From contig CAVXNM010000030.1 in assembly GCA_963763115.1 (NCBI GenBank), positions 62,001 to 126,000 of the forward strand: 64,000 nt of DNA. Direction: 5' to 3'. Under the pieces are notes generated by a model that searched no databases, was not told the origin of the DNA, and was given only the letters and a program-made list of their open reading frames with translations. This stretch comes from CAVQCA01 sp963763115 (GTDB lineage: Bacteria > Pseudomonadota > Gammaproteobacteria > UBA9214). Position 1 is the first letter of the stretch. The number at the start of each line of letters is the position of its first letter. This document shows, in pieces, positions 52,453 to 62,199 of the stretch. A program made the position numbers and the translations under genes.

Positions 52453-53538
52453 TTAGAGGACGGCCCTGGGATAGGAACCGAGCACCCTGACGACAAAGGC
52501 CTTTTTTTCCAGCTCTTCCAGTGCCGCCGCCACCGGCGCATCATTCCGGTGTCCCTCCAGATCGATATAGAACACGTATTGCCACCTGCCCTGGCGGGAC
52601 GGCCGGGACTCGATACGGGTCATGCTGATGCCATTCTGCGCAATAGGCTGGAGCAGATTGAACAGCGCACCCGGCTGGTTGTGTACGGAAACCAGTATCG
52701 ACGTCTTGTCCACCCCGCTGGGCAAGACGCTCTGTTTGCCGATGACGAGAAAGCGGGTGGTATTATCCGGATGATCCTCGATATTGCGAGCGACGGGCAC
52801 CAGACCATACAACTCGGCGGCCATTTCCCCCGCGATGGCGGCAGCGCCCGGCTGACTCACGACCAGGCGCGCGCCCTCGGCATTGCTGGCAACCGCAATG
52901 CGCTCGGCATGCGGCAGGTTGGCATCCAGCCATCCGCGACACTGGGCCAGCGCCTGCTGATGGGCCAGCACACGTCCGATACTGGAACGCTCGGCGTCCG
53001 CTGCCAGCAAATGATGGTGAATTCGCAGTTCGACTTCCCCGCAGATGCCAAGCGGCGAGCGCTGGAACATATCCAGCGTGTGGGTGATGACACCCTCGCT
53101 TGAGTTCTCGACCGGAACAACCCCGTAATCGGCGGCGCCCGCCTCCACTTCCCTGAAAACGGCGTCGATGCCGTCCAGGGCCAGAGTCTTTACGGAGTGG
53201 CCGAAGTGCTTGAGGGCCGCCGCCTGGGTGAAGGTGCCTGCCGGGCCGAAAAAGGCGATCGACAGGGGTTTTTGCAGCGCCAGGCAGGCCGACATGATTT
53301 CCCGAAACAGGCGCACCATCTCCTCGGCGGGAAGCGGGCCGGTGTTTCTTTCGCTGACGCGCCGCAGAACCCCGGCCTCCCGTTCCGGGCGGTAAAAATC
53401 GGTGTTTTCGTCCTGTCCGGTCTTCACCTCCGCGACCTGTCGGGCGCAGCCGGCGCGCTCGGTGATCAGCTGCTGGATCTGTTCATCCAGGACATCGATC
53501 CGGTTGCGCAAGGCATCGAGTTTCTTTTCGGCGGACAT
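52453..53538 (-). CDS. pheA: Chorismate mutase/prephenate dehydratase (P-protein)
   Basis: Bifunctional enzyme for phenylpyruvate synthesis. The N-terminal chorismate mutase is at residues 1-90 (LDALRNRIDVLDEQIQQLI, FREIMSACLALQ), the dehydratase follows (IAFFGPAGTFTQAAALKHFG, VPVENSSEGVI with the Thr-rich motif, AARNIED-like VARNIED) and a C-terminal ACT domain binds phenylalanine (LVSVHNQPGALFNLLQPIA, ESRPSR). Feedback by Phe is expected from the ACT domain. It lies 48 bp before hisC. Confidence 0.95.
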   Translation of the reverse strand: MSAEKKLDALRNRIDVLDEQIQQLITERAGCARQVAEVKTGQDENTDFYRPEREAGVLRRVSERNTGPLPAEEMVRLFREIMSACLALQKPLSIAFFGPAGTFTQAAALKHFGHSVKTLALDGIDAVFREVEAGAADYGVVPVENSSEGVITHTLDMFQRSPLGICGEVELRIHHHLLAADAERSSIGRVLAHQQALAQCRGWLDANLPHAERIAVASNAEGARLVVSQPGAAAIAGEMAAELYGLVPVARNIEDHPDNTTRFLVIGKQSVLPSGVDKTSILVSVHNQPGALFNLLQPIAQNGISMTRIESRPSRQGRWQYVFYIDLEGHRNDAPVAAALEELEKKAFVVRVLGSYPRAVL

Positions 53539-53618
53539 GGTTCAGGCAATGGGGAGCATCCGGCGCGCGTCGATGCAAGGCGCGGCGTCATGAAAGGCCC
53601 GGATACGGGTACCGGCAG

Positions 53619-54782
53619 TCACAGAGCCCTCACGGTGAGCACACCCTTGATCTCCGCGATGCGTCCGAGACATTCCTGCCCCAGCGGCGCATCGACATCG
53701 ACCAGCGTGTAGGCCAGTCCGCCGCGCGACTTGTTGAGCATGTCGAGGATGTTCAGGCCTGCATCCGCCATGCAGGTCGAAATCTGGCCGAGCATGTTGG
53801 GCACATTCTCATTGGCGATCGCCACCCTGAATGCCCCGTTGCGCGGCATGAACAATTCCGGGAAGTTGACCGAATTGCGGACATTGCCGTTCTCGAGGAA
53901 ATCCCTGACCTGTTCGACGACCATGACGGCACAGTTCTCCTCCGCCTCGTGCGTGGAGGCTCCGAGGTGCGGCAGCACAATAACGCGGGGATGGTTCTTC
54001 AGAAGATTGCTGGGGAAATCGCACACGTAGGCATACACCTTGCCCGCGTCGATCGCCGCTACTACGGCGTCGTCGTCGATCACGCCGTTGCGCGAGAAAT
54101 TGAGTATGACGGTGTTGTCCCTGACCAGCTTCAACCTGTCTTTGTTGATCATTCTGCGGGTAGCCTCCACCAGCGGCACGTGGAAGGTGACGAAATCCGA
54201 ATGCATCAGCAGCTCTTCTATACTGGCCGCCTTGCGTACCTGTGACGACACTTCCCAGGCACGCTGAACCGTGATATCCGGATCCAGACCGATAACATTC
54301 ATGCCGAGCGCCAGCGCGCCGTTCGCGACCTGGACACCAATGGCGCCCAGTCCGACCACCCCCAGTGTCTTGCCTGGCAGTTCAACACCGACGAACTGTT
54401 TCTTTCCGGCCTCGACCTGCCGGTGGATTTCCGCGTCATCGCCTTCCAGGTTGCGGGCGAACATCCAGCCCTGACAGAGATTGCGCGCGCCCATCAGCAT
54501 GCCGGCGATCACCAGCTCCTTGACCGCGTTGGCATTCGCTCCCGGAGCATTGAACACCGGAATGCCGGCCTTGCTCATCCGCTCGACCGGGATGTTGTTG
54601 ACGCCGGCCCCGGCACGTCCGATGGCCTTCACCGTCGGTGCGATGTCCAGTTTATGCATATTGAATGAACGCAGCAGGATGGCATCGGGGTGCTGGATTT
54701 CCGAGGCCACCTCGTAGCTCTCCCGTGACAGGTGACCCAGCCCCGCGGCAGAGATATTGTTCAGTGTCAGGATCTTGTACAT
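53619..54782 (-). CDS. serA: D-3-phosphoglycerate dehydrogenase
   Basis: First step of serine synthesis. NAD site VVGLGAIGVQVANGALALG with DPDI after it, VTFHVPLVEATRRMI, active-site His in VLPHLGASTHEA, and a C-terminal ACT domain (NMLGQISTCMADAGLNILDM). ATG 54782 gives 387 residues; the frame to 54845 adds an unrelated hydrophobic tail. It lies between pheA and serC. In Pseudomonas serC directly precedes pheA; here serA is inserted, so both serine-pathway genes lie together. Confidence 0.95.
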   Translation of the reverse strand: MYKILTLNNISAAGLGHLSRESYEVASEIQHPDAILLRSFNMHKLDIAPTVKAIGRAGAGVNNIPVERMSKAGIPVFNAPGANANAVKELVIAGMLMGARNLCQGWMFARNLEGDDAEIHRQVEAGKKQFVGVELPGKTLGVVGLGAIGVQVANGALALGMNVIGLDPDITVQRAWEVSSQVRKAASIEELLMHSDFVTFHVPLVEATRRMINKDRLKLVRDNTVILNFSRNGVIDDDAVVAAIDAGKVYAYVCDFPSNLLKNHPRVIVLPHLGASTHEAEENCAVMVVEQVRDFLENGNVRNSVNFPELFMPRNGAFRVAIANENVPNMLGQISTCMADAGLNILDMLNKSRGGLAYTLVDVDAPLGQECLGRIAEIKGVLTVRAL

Positions 54783-54841
54783 AGGCCTGTTATCGATTGT
54801 GTAGAAACCGGTTAATATTGCGATCCATAAAAGAAATAAAC

Positions 54842-54925
54842 TCAACGCAAAGACACAAGGCTCGCGAAGAAAATCATTAATACAAGCAATTAAATTCCCT
54901 TGCGTTCTTCGCGTCTCTGCGGTGA
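54842..54925. repeat. Intergenic inverted repeat (CGCAAAGAC type)
   Basis: Left arm CTCAACGCAAAGACACAAGG and right arm CCTTGCGTTCTTCGCGTCTC, TGCGGTG, are roughly inverted copies. The sequence matches the widespread bacterial AACGCAGAGAACGCAAGG-type intergenic repeat. It lies between serC and serA. Confidence 0.55.
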
Positions 54926-54977
54926 ATAAGGGTGTCTAACAAATACTGAATAGTCTCGAAGGATATCGACCGCTGCA

Positions 54978-56060
54978 TCAGCCGCGGGTACGCTCGAATT
55001 CCTTCATGTAATCGACCAGTGCGGCAACTCCCGCTTCCGGCATGGCGTTATATATGCTGGCGCGCATTCCGCCGACGGAGCGGTGTCCCTTGAGACTGAT
55101 TAGCCCGGCCGCCTTCGACCCGGCGAGAAAATCCGCGTCAAGCGATGCATCGGCCAGCGTGAACGGTACGTTCATCCGGGAACGGCACTCGACAGCAACG
55201 GGACAATGATAAAAATCGCTGGCGTCGATCGCCGCGTAAAGCTTGCCGGCCTTGCGCTGATTGATGAGCGCCATGGACTCGAGCCCCCCCTGGGCCTTGA
55301 GCCACTGGAACACCAGACCGGCGAGATACCAGCCGTAGGTCGGCGGGGTATTGAGCATTGAACCGTTTTCTGCGTGCTGCCGGTAGTCGAACATCGAGGG
55401 TGTGCCGGTAAGGGTCTCACCAACCAGGTCCTTGCGAACGATGACCACCGTGAGGCCGGCCGGGCCGATATTCTTCTGTGCGCCGGCATAGATCAGGCCG
55501 AACCGTGACACCTCCACGGGCCGGGAGAGAATCGTGGATGACATGTCGGCGACCAGTGGCACATCACCGGTGGCGGGTATCCAGTCGAACTCGACGCCAC
55601 CGATGGTTTCATTGGGGGTGTAATGCACATAGGCGGCCGCCGGATCCAGTTTCCAGTTGTCCTGGAGCGGAATCGTGGTGAATTTTGTGCTCTCCGATGA
55701 CACCGCCACATTCACCGAACAATAGCGCTTCGCCTCGCCGATCGCCTTCTTCGACCAGGCGCCGGTATTGACATAATCGGCCTGCTGGTGACCGCGCAGC
55801 AGGTTCATCGGCACCATGGCGAACTGGCTGGTGGCGCCGCCCTGAAGGAACAGCACATGATAATCGGAGGTGATCCCCATCAACTCGCGCAGGTCCGCCT
55901 CGGCCTGTGCCGCAATCGAGACGAACTCCTTGCCGCGGTGACTCATTTCCATCACTGACATCCCCGATCCCTGCCAGTCCAGAAGTTCATCGCGCGCGCG
56001 TACCAGCACCGGGTGGGGTAGAACCGCCGGTCCGGCGCTGAAATTGTAGATATCAGCCAT
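54978..56060 (-). CDS. serC: Phosphoserine aminotransferase
   Basis: Transaminates 3-phosphohydroxypyruvate in serine synthesis and also acts in PLP synthesis. MADIYNFSAGPAVLP is the family's start; FLQGGATSQFAMVPMNLL and YAGAQKNIGPAGLTVVIVRK, with the PLP lysine, follow; GGMRASIYNAMPE is near the end. 360 residues, complete. It follows gyrA, as in Pseudomonas. Confidence 0.97.
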   Translation of the reverse strand: MADIYNFSAGPAVLPHPVLVRARDELLDWQGSGMSVMEMSHRGKEFVSIAAQAEADLRELMGITSDYHVLFLQGGATSQFAMVPMNLLRGHQQADYVNTGAWSKKAIGEAKRYCSVNVAVSSESTKFTTIPLQDNWKLDPAAAYVHYTPNETIGGVEFDWIPATGDVPLVADMSSTILSRPVEVSRFGLIYAGAQKNIGPAGLTVVIVRKDLVGETLTGTPSMFDYRQHAENGSMLNTPPTYGWYLAGLVFQWLKAQGGLESMALINQRKAGKLYAAIDASDFYHCPVAVECRSRMNVPFTLADASLDADFLAGSKAAGLISLKGHRSVGGMRASIYNAMPEAGVAALVDYMKEFERTRG

Positions 56061-56123
56061 TCACAACCTCTTCAAGATAGTATTTATTGAACCTGTCATC
56101 CCGGGCGTCATGCCGCCAGCGGA

Positions 56124-58697
56124 CTATTCACCCGACACATCGTCGGTCGCTTCCGATTCTTCCGTCTCTTCGCCGTCATCGATGACACGTTCGATGCCTA
56201 CCAGGGTTTCACCGTCCGTCAGGGAAATCAGCCGCACCCCCTGGGTATTGCGGCCCATGATGGAAATTTCGTTTACCCGTGTGCGCACCAGCGTACCGCC
56301 GTTGCTGATCAGCATGACCTCATCGGCGTCATCGGCGGGCACGGCGCCGATCACCGGGCCGTTGCGTTCGTTGACCTGTATCGCGATCACCCCCTGACCG
56401 CCGCGGCCGTACACCGGGTAGTCGTCCGCGAACGTGCGCTTGCCGTAGCCGTTAGCGGTTGCGGTCAGCACCGGGCTGTCGCTGGCGATGATCATGGATA
56501 TCACGTGTTGTCCGGAACCCAGCCGGATGCCGCGAACCCCGCAGGCGGTCCGTCCCATGGGCCGTACATCCTTCTCTGCGAAACGAATGACCTTGCCGGC
56601 ATCGGTAAACAGCATGATGTCACACGAACCGTCGGTAATCGCGACATTGACGAGGTGATCATCTTCATTCAGGCCCAGTCCGATGATACCGCTGGCGCGG
56701 GGACGGGAAAATTCCGGCAGCGAGGTCTTCTTCACCGTGCCCCGGGCCGTAGCCATGAAGATATAGTGATCCTCGGAGAATTCACGGATCGGCAGAATGG
56801 CGTTGATCCGTTCACCGGCCTCCAGCGGCAGCAGGTTCACGATGGGCTTGCCGCGCGCGCCGCGCCCGGCCTGCGGGAGCTCATAGACCTTCAGCCAGTA
56901 CACCTTGCCGCGGCTCGAGAAACACAGGATGGTGTCATGTGTGCTGGCAATGAACAGCTTGTCGATGAAATCCTCTTCCCTGATATCGGTCGCGCTCTTG
57001 CCGCGCCCGCCACGGCGCTGGGCGCGGTAATCGCTCAGGGGCTGAGACTTCGCATAACCGGCATGCGAGAGGGTAACGACTACATCTTCCTCAGTGATCA
57101 GGTCCTCGAGCGTGAGGTCCAGATGGTCTGTCAGAATTTCGGTGCGGCGTTTGTCTCCGAACTGTTCCCGCAAGCCCTCGAGTTCCTCGCGGATCACGTT
57201 CATCAGTCGATCCGGGTTGCTGAGGATTTCCAGCAGTTTGTGTATCGCTTCCAGCAGGTCCTTGTATTCATCGACGATCTTGTCCTGTTCGAGGCCGGTC
57301 AACTGGTGCAGGCGCAGGTCCAGAATGGCCTGTGTCTGGGCATCGGAGAGGCGGTAACCGTCTTCGTGCAGTCCGAAGTAATCCTCCAGGTCCTCCGGTC
57401 GCGAGGCGCCCGCCCCCGCACGGTCCAGCATGGCCGTTACGACACCCGGCTCCCAGAGCCGGTCCATCAGCGCCTGGCGTGCCTCGATGCGGTTCGCGGA
57501 ACCCTTGATGAGGGCAATCACTTCATCGATGTTGGCGAGCGCAACCGCCAGACCTTCCAACACATGCGCGCGCTGGCGCGCCTTGCGCAGCTCGAAGACC
57601 GTACGGCGCGTCACCACATCTCGGCGGTGACGGATGAAGGCTTCCAGGCACTCCTTCAGATTCAGTAATCGCGGCCGGCCGTCGACCAGTGCCACCATGT
57701 TGATGCCGAACACAGTCTGCAGCTGCGTATGCTGGTAGAGGTTGTTCAGCACGACCTCCGCGACCTCACCGCGCTTGAGGTCGATGACCATGCGCATGCC
57801 GTCCTTGTCCGACTCGTCCCGCAGGCCCGAGATGCCCTCGATCTTCTTGTCCTTGACAAGTTCGGCGATTTTCTCCAGCAGGCGCGCCTTGTTGACCTGA
57901 TAGGGCAGCTCGGTAACGACAAGCGCCTGACGACCTTTGGACTCTTCGCCCTCGACATGACTGCGCGCCCGTACATAGATGCGGCCACGCCCGGTATGAT
58001 AGGCCTCATGGATGCCGCGCACGCCGTTGATCATGGCGGCCGTGGGGAAGTCTGGTCCCGGCACATGCTGCATCAGTGTGTCAACGTCGATAGCCGGATT
58101 CTCGATCAGCGCGAGGCAGGCATTGATGATTTCGGTCAGGTTATGCGGCGGTATATTGGTCGCCATGCCCACGGCGATGCCGGCCGAACCGTTGATCAGC
58201 AGGTTGGGAACCTTGGTCGGCAGGACCGTGGGTTCTTTCTCGTTCTCGTCGTAGTTGGGAACGAAATCGACCGTTTCCTTGTCGATGTCGGCCAGCAGTT
58301 CATGCGCGATGCGCGCCATGCGGATCTCGGTATAGCGCATGGCCGCCGGAGAATCCCCGTCGACGGAACCGAAATTACCCTGGCCGTCCACCAGCATGTA
58401 GCGCAACGAGAAGGGCTGGGCCATGCGGACGATGGTATCGTAGATGGCGCTGTCACCGTGCGGGTGGTACTTACCCATAATGTCGCCGACCAGACGCGCC
58501 GATTTCTTGTAGGGCTTGTTCCAGTCGTTGCTCTGCTCATACATCGCGAACAGCGCCCGTCGGTGCACTGGCTTGAGTCCGTCACGCGCATCCGGCAGTG
58601 CGCGTCCCACGATCACGCTCATGGCGTAATCGAGATAGGACTGCTTCATCTCGTCCTCGAGATTGACGGTCAGAATTTCTTTTGCGAAATCGGCCAT
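56124..58697 (-). CDS. gyrA: DNA gyrase subunit A
   Basis: The DNA-cleaving subunit of gyrase, 857 residues. The catalytic Tyr is in MRYTEIRMARIA; the quinolone-determining region reads HPHGDSAIYDTIVRMAQPF with the Ser and Asp (83 and 87 in Escherichia coli) in the susceptible state. The C-terminal DNA-wrapping domain has the GyrA box QRRGGRGK and repeated blades (RGTVKKTSL, GRTACGVRGIRL). Acidic tail present. Complete. It precedes serC and is downstream of mtnA. Confidence 0.97.
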   Translation of the reverse strand: MADFAKEILTVNLEDEMKQSYLDYAMSVIVGRALPDARDGLKPVHRRALFAMYEQSNDWNKPYKKSARLVGDIMGKYHPHGDSAIYDTIVRMAQPFSLRYMLVDGQGNFGSVDGDSPAAMRYTEIRMARIAHELLADIDKETVDFVPNYDENEKEPTVLPTKVPNLLINGSAGIAVGMATNIPPHNLTEIINACLALIENPAIDVDTLMQHVPGPDFPTAAMINGVRGIHEAYHTGRGRIYVRARSHVEGEESKGRQALVVTELPYQVNKARLLEKIAELVKDKKIEGISGLRDESDKDGMRMVIDLKRGEVAEVVLNNLYQHTQLQTVFGINMVALVDGRPRLLNLKECLEAFIRHRRDVVTRRTVFELRKARQRAHVLEGLAVALANIDEVIALIKGSANRIEARQALMDRLWEPGVVTAMLDRAGAGASRPEDLEDYFGLHEDGYRLSDAQTQAILDLRLHQLTGLEQDKIVDEYKDLLEAIHKLLEILSNPDRLMNVIREELEGLREQFGDKRRTEILTDHLDLTLEDLITEEDVVVTLSHAGYAKSQPLSDYRAQRRGGRGKSATDIREEDFIDKLFIASTHDTILCFSSRGKVYWLKVYELPQAGRGARGKPIVNLLPLEAGERINAILPIREFSEDHYIFMATARGTVKKTSLPEFSRPRASGIIGLGLNEDDHLVNVAITDGSCDIMLFTDAGKVIRFAEKDVRPMGRTACGVRGIRLGSGQHVISMIIASDSPVLTATANGYGKRTFADDYPVYGRGGQGVIAIQVNERNGPVIGAVPADDADEVMLISNGGTLVRTRVNEISIMGRNTQGVRLISLTDGETLVGIERVIDDGEETEESEATDDVSGE

Positions 58698-58888
58698 TTG
58701 GAGAAAACAGGAATGTCCTTAAGATTTTTCTGCGCCGGGTGTGTTGAGTTGTCCGGCCGCCCAACGACTGGCAAGGCGGGGAATCTTAGCATAATCGACT
58801 CGCCCGCTACATCAGGACCTGTCCGGAAGCATTCAGCGATTTTGCGGGCATCCACCGCCCTGATGCCCGGGGCGTAGTTTCGGGCGCC

Positions 58889-60001
58889 CTAAATGTTTAG
58901 CGTGGCCAGTTTTTGCCTATTCGGGACCTTAATGACGCCGTTCTCGGTGACAAGGTAATCGACCAGGCTGGCAGGGGTCATATCGAAGGCCGGATTCCAG
59001 GCCGTCGCGCCATCGGCGGCGATGCGCCGCCCGGCCAGGTTTAGGACTTCCTCGTCGGGTCGCTCTTCGATCTCGACGGCCTTACCGTCATTCAGGGTGA
59101 AATCCAGCGTGGAACGGGGGGCAACCACCATGAACCGGACGCCGTGGTGGCGGCAGCTGATTGCGAGATTGTAGGTGCCTATCTTGTTGATGACGTCTCC
59201 ATTGGCCGTTACCCGGTCGGCGCCGACAATGACCCATTGCACCTGCCGTGTCTGCATCAGGTAGGCGGCCGCATTATCCGTGATCAGCGTTACGGGTATC
59301 CGGTCGCGCGTCAGTTCCCAGGCCGTCAGGCGGGCGCCCTGCAACCAGGGGCGTGTCTCGCCGGCAAACACGCGGTTCAGGGCGCCTGCCCGCCAGGCGC
59401 TGCGGATGACACCGAGCGCCGTGCCGTAACCGCCGGTCGCCAGCGAACCGGTATTACAATAGGTAAGCACGGAATCCCCGGCACGGATGAGTCCGGCACC
59501 GTGCCCCCCCATGCGGCGGTTTGCCTCGAGGTCTTCCGTATGGATCCGGTGTGCTTCATCCAGCAATTCACCGGTCGGGTCACCGGCAATCGTGGCGCAG
59601 TACGCCTCCATGCGCCGCAACGCCCAGGAGAGATTGACCGCCGTCGGACGCGCCTCCGCCAATACCCGGATATCCTCCGTCAGCAGGCCGCGCCATCCTT
59701 CAGTGGATTCCGCATAGCGACTGCGTGCGGCCAGCACCACCGCGTAGGCCGCGGCAATGCCGATGGCCGGCGCACCGCGTACCACCATGTCGCGGATTGC
59801 CCCGGCAACCGCAACGGCATCGGCCGGATACTGGTAGCGTTCCTCGAAGGGCAGACATCGTTGGTCCAGCAGGCACAGCCGATCATCCAGCCACTGGATT
59901 GCGCGGATGGAATCATGAATGTCGACGCTTGTCTCCGGTGCCATCGTCTGTTGTTTGCCTGCAGTGTCCATATGATGGATTGTACGCGAGTCATGTTGCA
60001 A
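58889..60001 (-). CDS. mtnA: S-methyl-5-thioribose-1-phosphate isomerase
   Basis: Part of methionine salvage: converts 5-methylthioribose 1-phosphate to the ribulose form. VVRGAPAIGIAAAYAV, the active Cys in TYCNTGSLATGGYGTALGV, the active Asp in TLITDNAAAYLM, and GADRVTANGDVINKIGTYNL are all seen. The frame opens at 60001; ATG 59971 or 59944 are more likely starts as the conserved protein starts about residue 28. It lies upstream of gyrA, as in Pseudomonas. Other salvage genes are not in the window. Confidence 0.95.
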   Translation of the reverse strand: MQHDSRTIHHMDTAGKQQTMAPETSVDIHDSIRAIQWLDDRLCLLDQRCLPFEERYQYPADAVAVAGAIRDMVVRGAPAIGIAAAYAVVLAARSRYAESTEGWRGLLTEDIRVLAEARPTAVNLSWALRRMEAYCATIAGDPTGELLDEAHRIHTEDLEANRRMGGHGAGLIRAGDSVLTYCNTGSLATGGYGTALGVIRSAWRAGALNRVFAGETRPWLQGARLTAWELTRDRIPVTLITDNAAAYLMQTRQVQWVIVGADRVTANGDVINKIGTYNLAISCRHHGVRFMVVAPRSTLDFTLNDGKAVEIEERPDEEVLNLAGRRIAADGATAWNPAFDMTPASLVDYLVTENGVIKVPNRQKLATLNI

Positions 60002-60100
60002 AAAAACAATACTAAACTACTATACATGTTGTAAATTAGTGTCTAGAATAGCGCCACCGAAGTTTGGGTTATTCGTTCAATTTCACAGGAGCGGTATCTA

Positions 60101-60727
60101 ATGAACAATATCTGCCTCAAAACGATGCTGGGCATAGCCGCCTCGTCGGCGCTGATGGCCGGCATGGCAATGGCCCATGAAGGTGGTATGGCGAATGCGG
60201 GCTACCTCGGCGACAGCAGCGGGCATTATGTCACCGACAGCTCAGGTCATTGCGTCTATACCTCCTCCTGGACCAAGGAACTGGCAACCAAGGAATGCAA
60301 CCCGGAACTGTTCCCGGAAGTGGCAGAAGTACCGGCTGCACCGGCGCCACCGCCCATGCCGGTCTATGAGAAGCATACCGTCTCGGCCACCGCCCTGTTT
60401 GACTTCGACAAGTATGCGCTGAAGCCTGCGGGCAAGGAGGCCATCACTGGCATCGATGAGGAGATCAAGTCCAGCGATTCCAAGGTAATCGACATCAATG
60501 TCGTTGGCTACACGGACAGCATCGGCACGGAGGAATACAATCAGGAACTCTCCGTGCGTCGTGCCAATGCCGTCAAGGACTACATGGTCAGTGAAGGCAT
60601 AGACCCCGGCATTATCGACGTCAAGGGCATGGGTGAAGCCGATCCGGTCGCATCCAATGCCACCGCCGAAGGCCGCGCCCAGAACCGCCGCGTTGAAATC
60701 AGCGTTGCCGTAGAAACGCCGAAGTAA
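60101..60727 (+). CDS. OmpA-family outer-membrane-associated protein
   Basis: A 208-residue exported protein. Signal peptide (MLGIAASSALMAGMAMAHE), a short Gly/Ser region with two Cys (GHCVYT, KECNP; possible disulfide), a Pro-rich linker, and a C-terminal OmpA peptidoglycan-binding domain (ALFDFDKYALKPAGKEAITG, GYTDSIGTEEYNQELSVRRA, NRRVEI). AGGAGCG lies upstream of the ATG. The domain tethers the outer membrane to peptidoglycan. It has a terminator right after and is divergent from mtnA. Confidence 0.9.
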   Translation: MNNICLKTMLGIAASSALMAGMAMAHEGGMANAGYLGDSSGHYVTDSSGHCVYTSSWTKELATKECNPELFPEVAEVPAAPAPPPMPVYEKHTVSATALFDFDKYALKPAGKEAITGIDEEIKSSDSKVIDINVVGYTDSIGTEEYNQELSVRRANAVKDYMVSEGIDPGIIDVKGMGEADPVASNATAEGRAQNRRVEISVAVETPK

Positions 60728-60750
60728 CAAAACGACGTCAGCACTTCAAA

Positions 60751-60782
60751 CCCGCCACTTCTCGCGAGGTGGCGGGTTTTTT
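60751..60782 (+). terminator. Terminator after the OmpA-family gene
   Basis: CCCGCCAC and GTGGCGGG enclose TTCTCGCGAG, followed by six T. It is an intrinsic terminator, 24 bp after the stop. Confidence 0.85.
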
Positions 60783-60866
60783 ATTGGCAAACGGCGGGGA
60801 CGAGAATGCTGGCCTCAACGCCACGACTCCCGCAGATCGGTCGCCTCGGCTATACTCTCCGTCTGC

Positions 60867-62189
60867 ATGCAGACCATCGACTCCCTTATTCATGCCCGCT
60901 GGATCGTACCGGTAGAGCCTGACAATCGTATCTACCAGCACCACAGCCTCGCCGTCGATGAAGGACGGGTGCTGGACATCCTGCCGACCGATCAGGCGCT
61001 CCTGAGCTACATAGCCGCCATCGAGCACGATCTCGATCGGCATCTGTTGATCCCGGGTCTGGTCAACGCCCATACCCATGCCGCCATGACCTTGCTGCGC
61101 GGGCTGGCGGATGATCTGCCGCTGAATGATTGGCTGAACAATCATATCTGGCCGGCGGAATCGCGCTGGGTCAATGAGGAGTTCGTTCACGATGGCAGCC
61201 GCCTCGCCATGGCCGAGATGCTGCGCGGGGGCACGACGTGCTTCAACGATATGTACTTCTTTCCGGATGTGACCGCCCGCGCCGCGGCCCACTGCGGCAT
61301 GCGCGCCTGCGTCGGTCTGATCGTGATCGATTTTCCGACGGTCTGGGCGCAGGATGCCGATGAATACATCTCCAAGGGACTGGTGGTTCACGATCACTAC
61401 CGCGGGGATCCGTTGATCCGCACCGCGTTCGCCCCGCATGCCCCCTACACGGTATCCGACGGTCCGCTGGAACGCGTTCGCGTGCTCGCCGATGAACTGG
61501 AAATCGGCATACACATGCACATCCATGAAACCATGGAAGAGCTGCGCACGTCCGTGGAAATGACCGGCGCCCGGCCGCTGGCGCGGCTGCAGGAACTCGG
61601 CCTGGTGTCACCCGCCCTGATGGCCGTACACATGACCCAGCTTGCGCCGGAAGAGATTCACAGTTATGCCGGCAGCGGCGGACATGTCGTGCATTGCCCG
61701 GAATCGAACATGAAGCTGGCCAGCGGATTCTGCCCGGTGACACAGCTTGCCAGTGCCGGGATTAATATTGCCCTCGGGACGGATGGCCCAGCCAGCAACA
61801 ACGACCTGGACATGGTTGGAGAAATGCGTACGGCCGCCTTGCTGGGCAAGCTCGTCAGCGGGGACGCCGCGGCGTTGCCCGCGCACGAGGTACTGAGAAT
61901 GGCGACGCTGAATGGCGCCCTGGCGCTCGGACTGGGTGAGCAAACCGGCTCTCTGACTCCCGGCAAATGGGCGGACATGGCCGCCATACGCCTAGATACC
62001 ATCGAAACACAGCCGCTTTATGACCCGGTTTCGCAGCTGGTCTACGCCTGCGGTCGTGATCAGGTGACCGATGTGTGGGTAGCCGGCCAGCACCTCCTGA
62101 AGGAACGTCAACTGACAACGCTGGACATTCATGAGATCCTGCACAGGGCGCAAGACTGGCAGGCCCGCATCAGTACGACAGACAATTAA
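60867..62189 (+). CDS. mtaD: MTA/SAH deaminase (TRZ/ATZ family amidohydrolase)
   Basis: Deaminates 5'-methylthioadenosine and related adenosines to the inosine form. The amidohydrolase metal site is in NAHTHAAMTLLRGLADDL; IHMHIHETMEE and AVHMTQL give further His, and the Asp is in LGTDGPASNNDLDMV. It is 440 residues. In Pseudomonas the corresponding gene sits beside mtnA and feeds methionine salvage; here it lies on the other strand, two genes from mtnA. Substrate range could include other adenosine derivatives. Confidence 0.9.
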   Translation: MQTIDSLIHARWIVPVEPDNRIYQHHSLAVDEGRVLDILPTDQALLSYIAAIEHDLDRHLLIPGLVNAHTHAAMTLLRGLADDLPLNDWLNNHIWPAESRWVNEEFVHDGSRLAMAEMLRGGTTCFNDMYFFPDVTARAAAHCGMRACVGLIVIDFPTVWAQDADEYISKGLVVHDHYRGDPLIRTAFAPHAPYTVSDGPLERVRVLADELEIGIHMHIHETMEELRTSVEMTGARPLARLQELGLVSPALMAVHMTQLAPEEIHSYAGSGGHVVHCPESNMKLASGFCPVTQLASAGINIALGTDGPASNNDLDMVGEMRTAALLGKLVSGDAAALPAHEVLRMATLNGALALGLGEQTGSLTPGKWADMAAIRLDTIETQPLYDPVSQLVYACGRDQVTDVWVAGQHLLKERQLTTLDIHEILHRAQDWQARISTTDN

Positions 62190-62199
62190 CACCTTCCCG

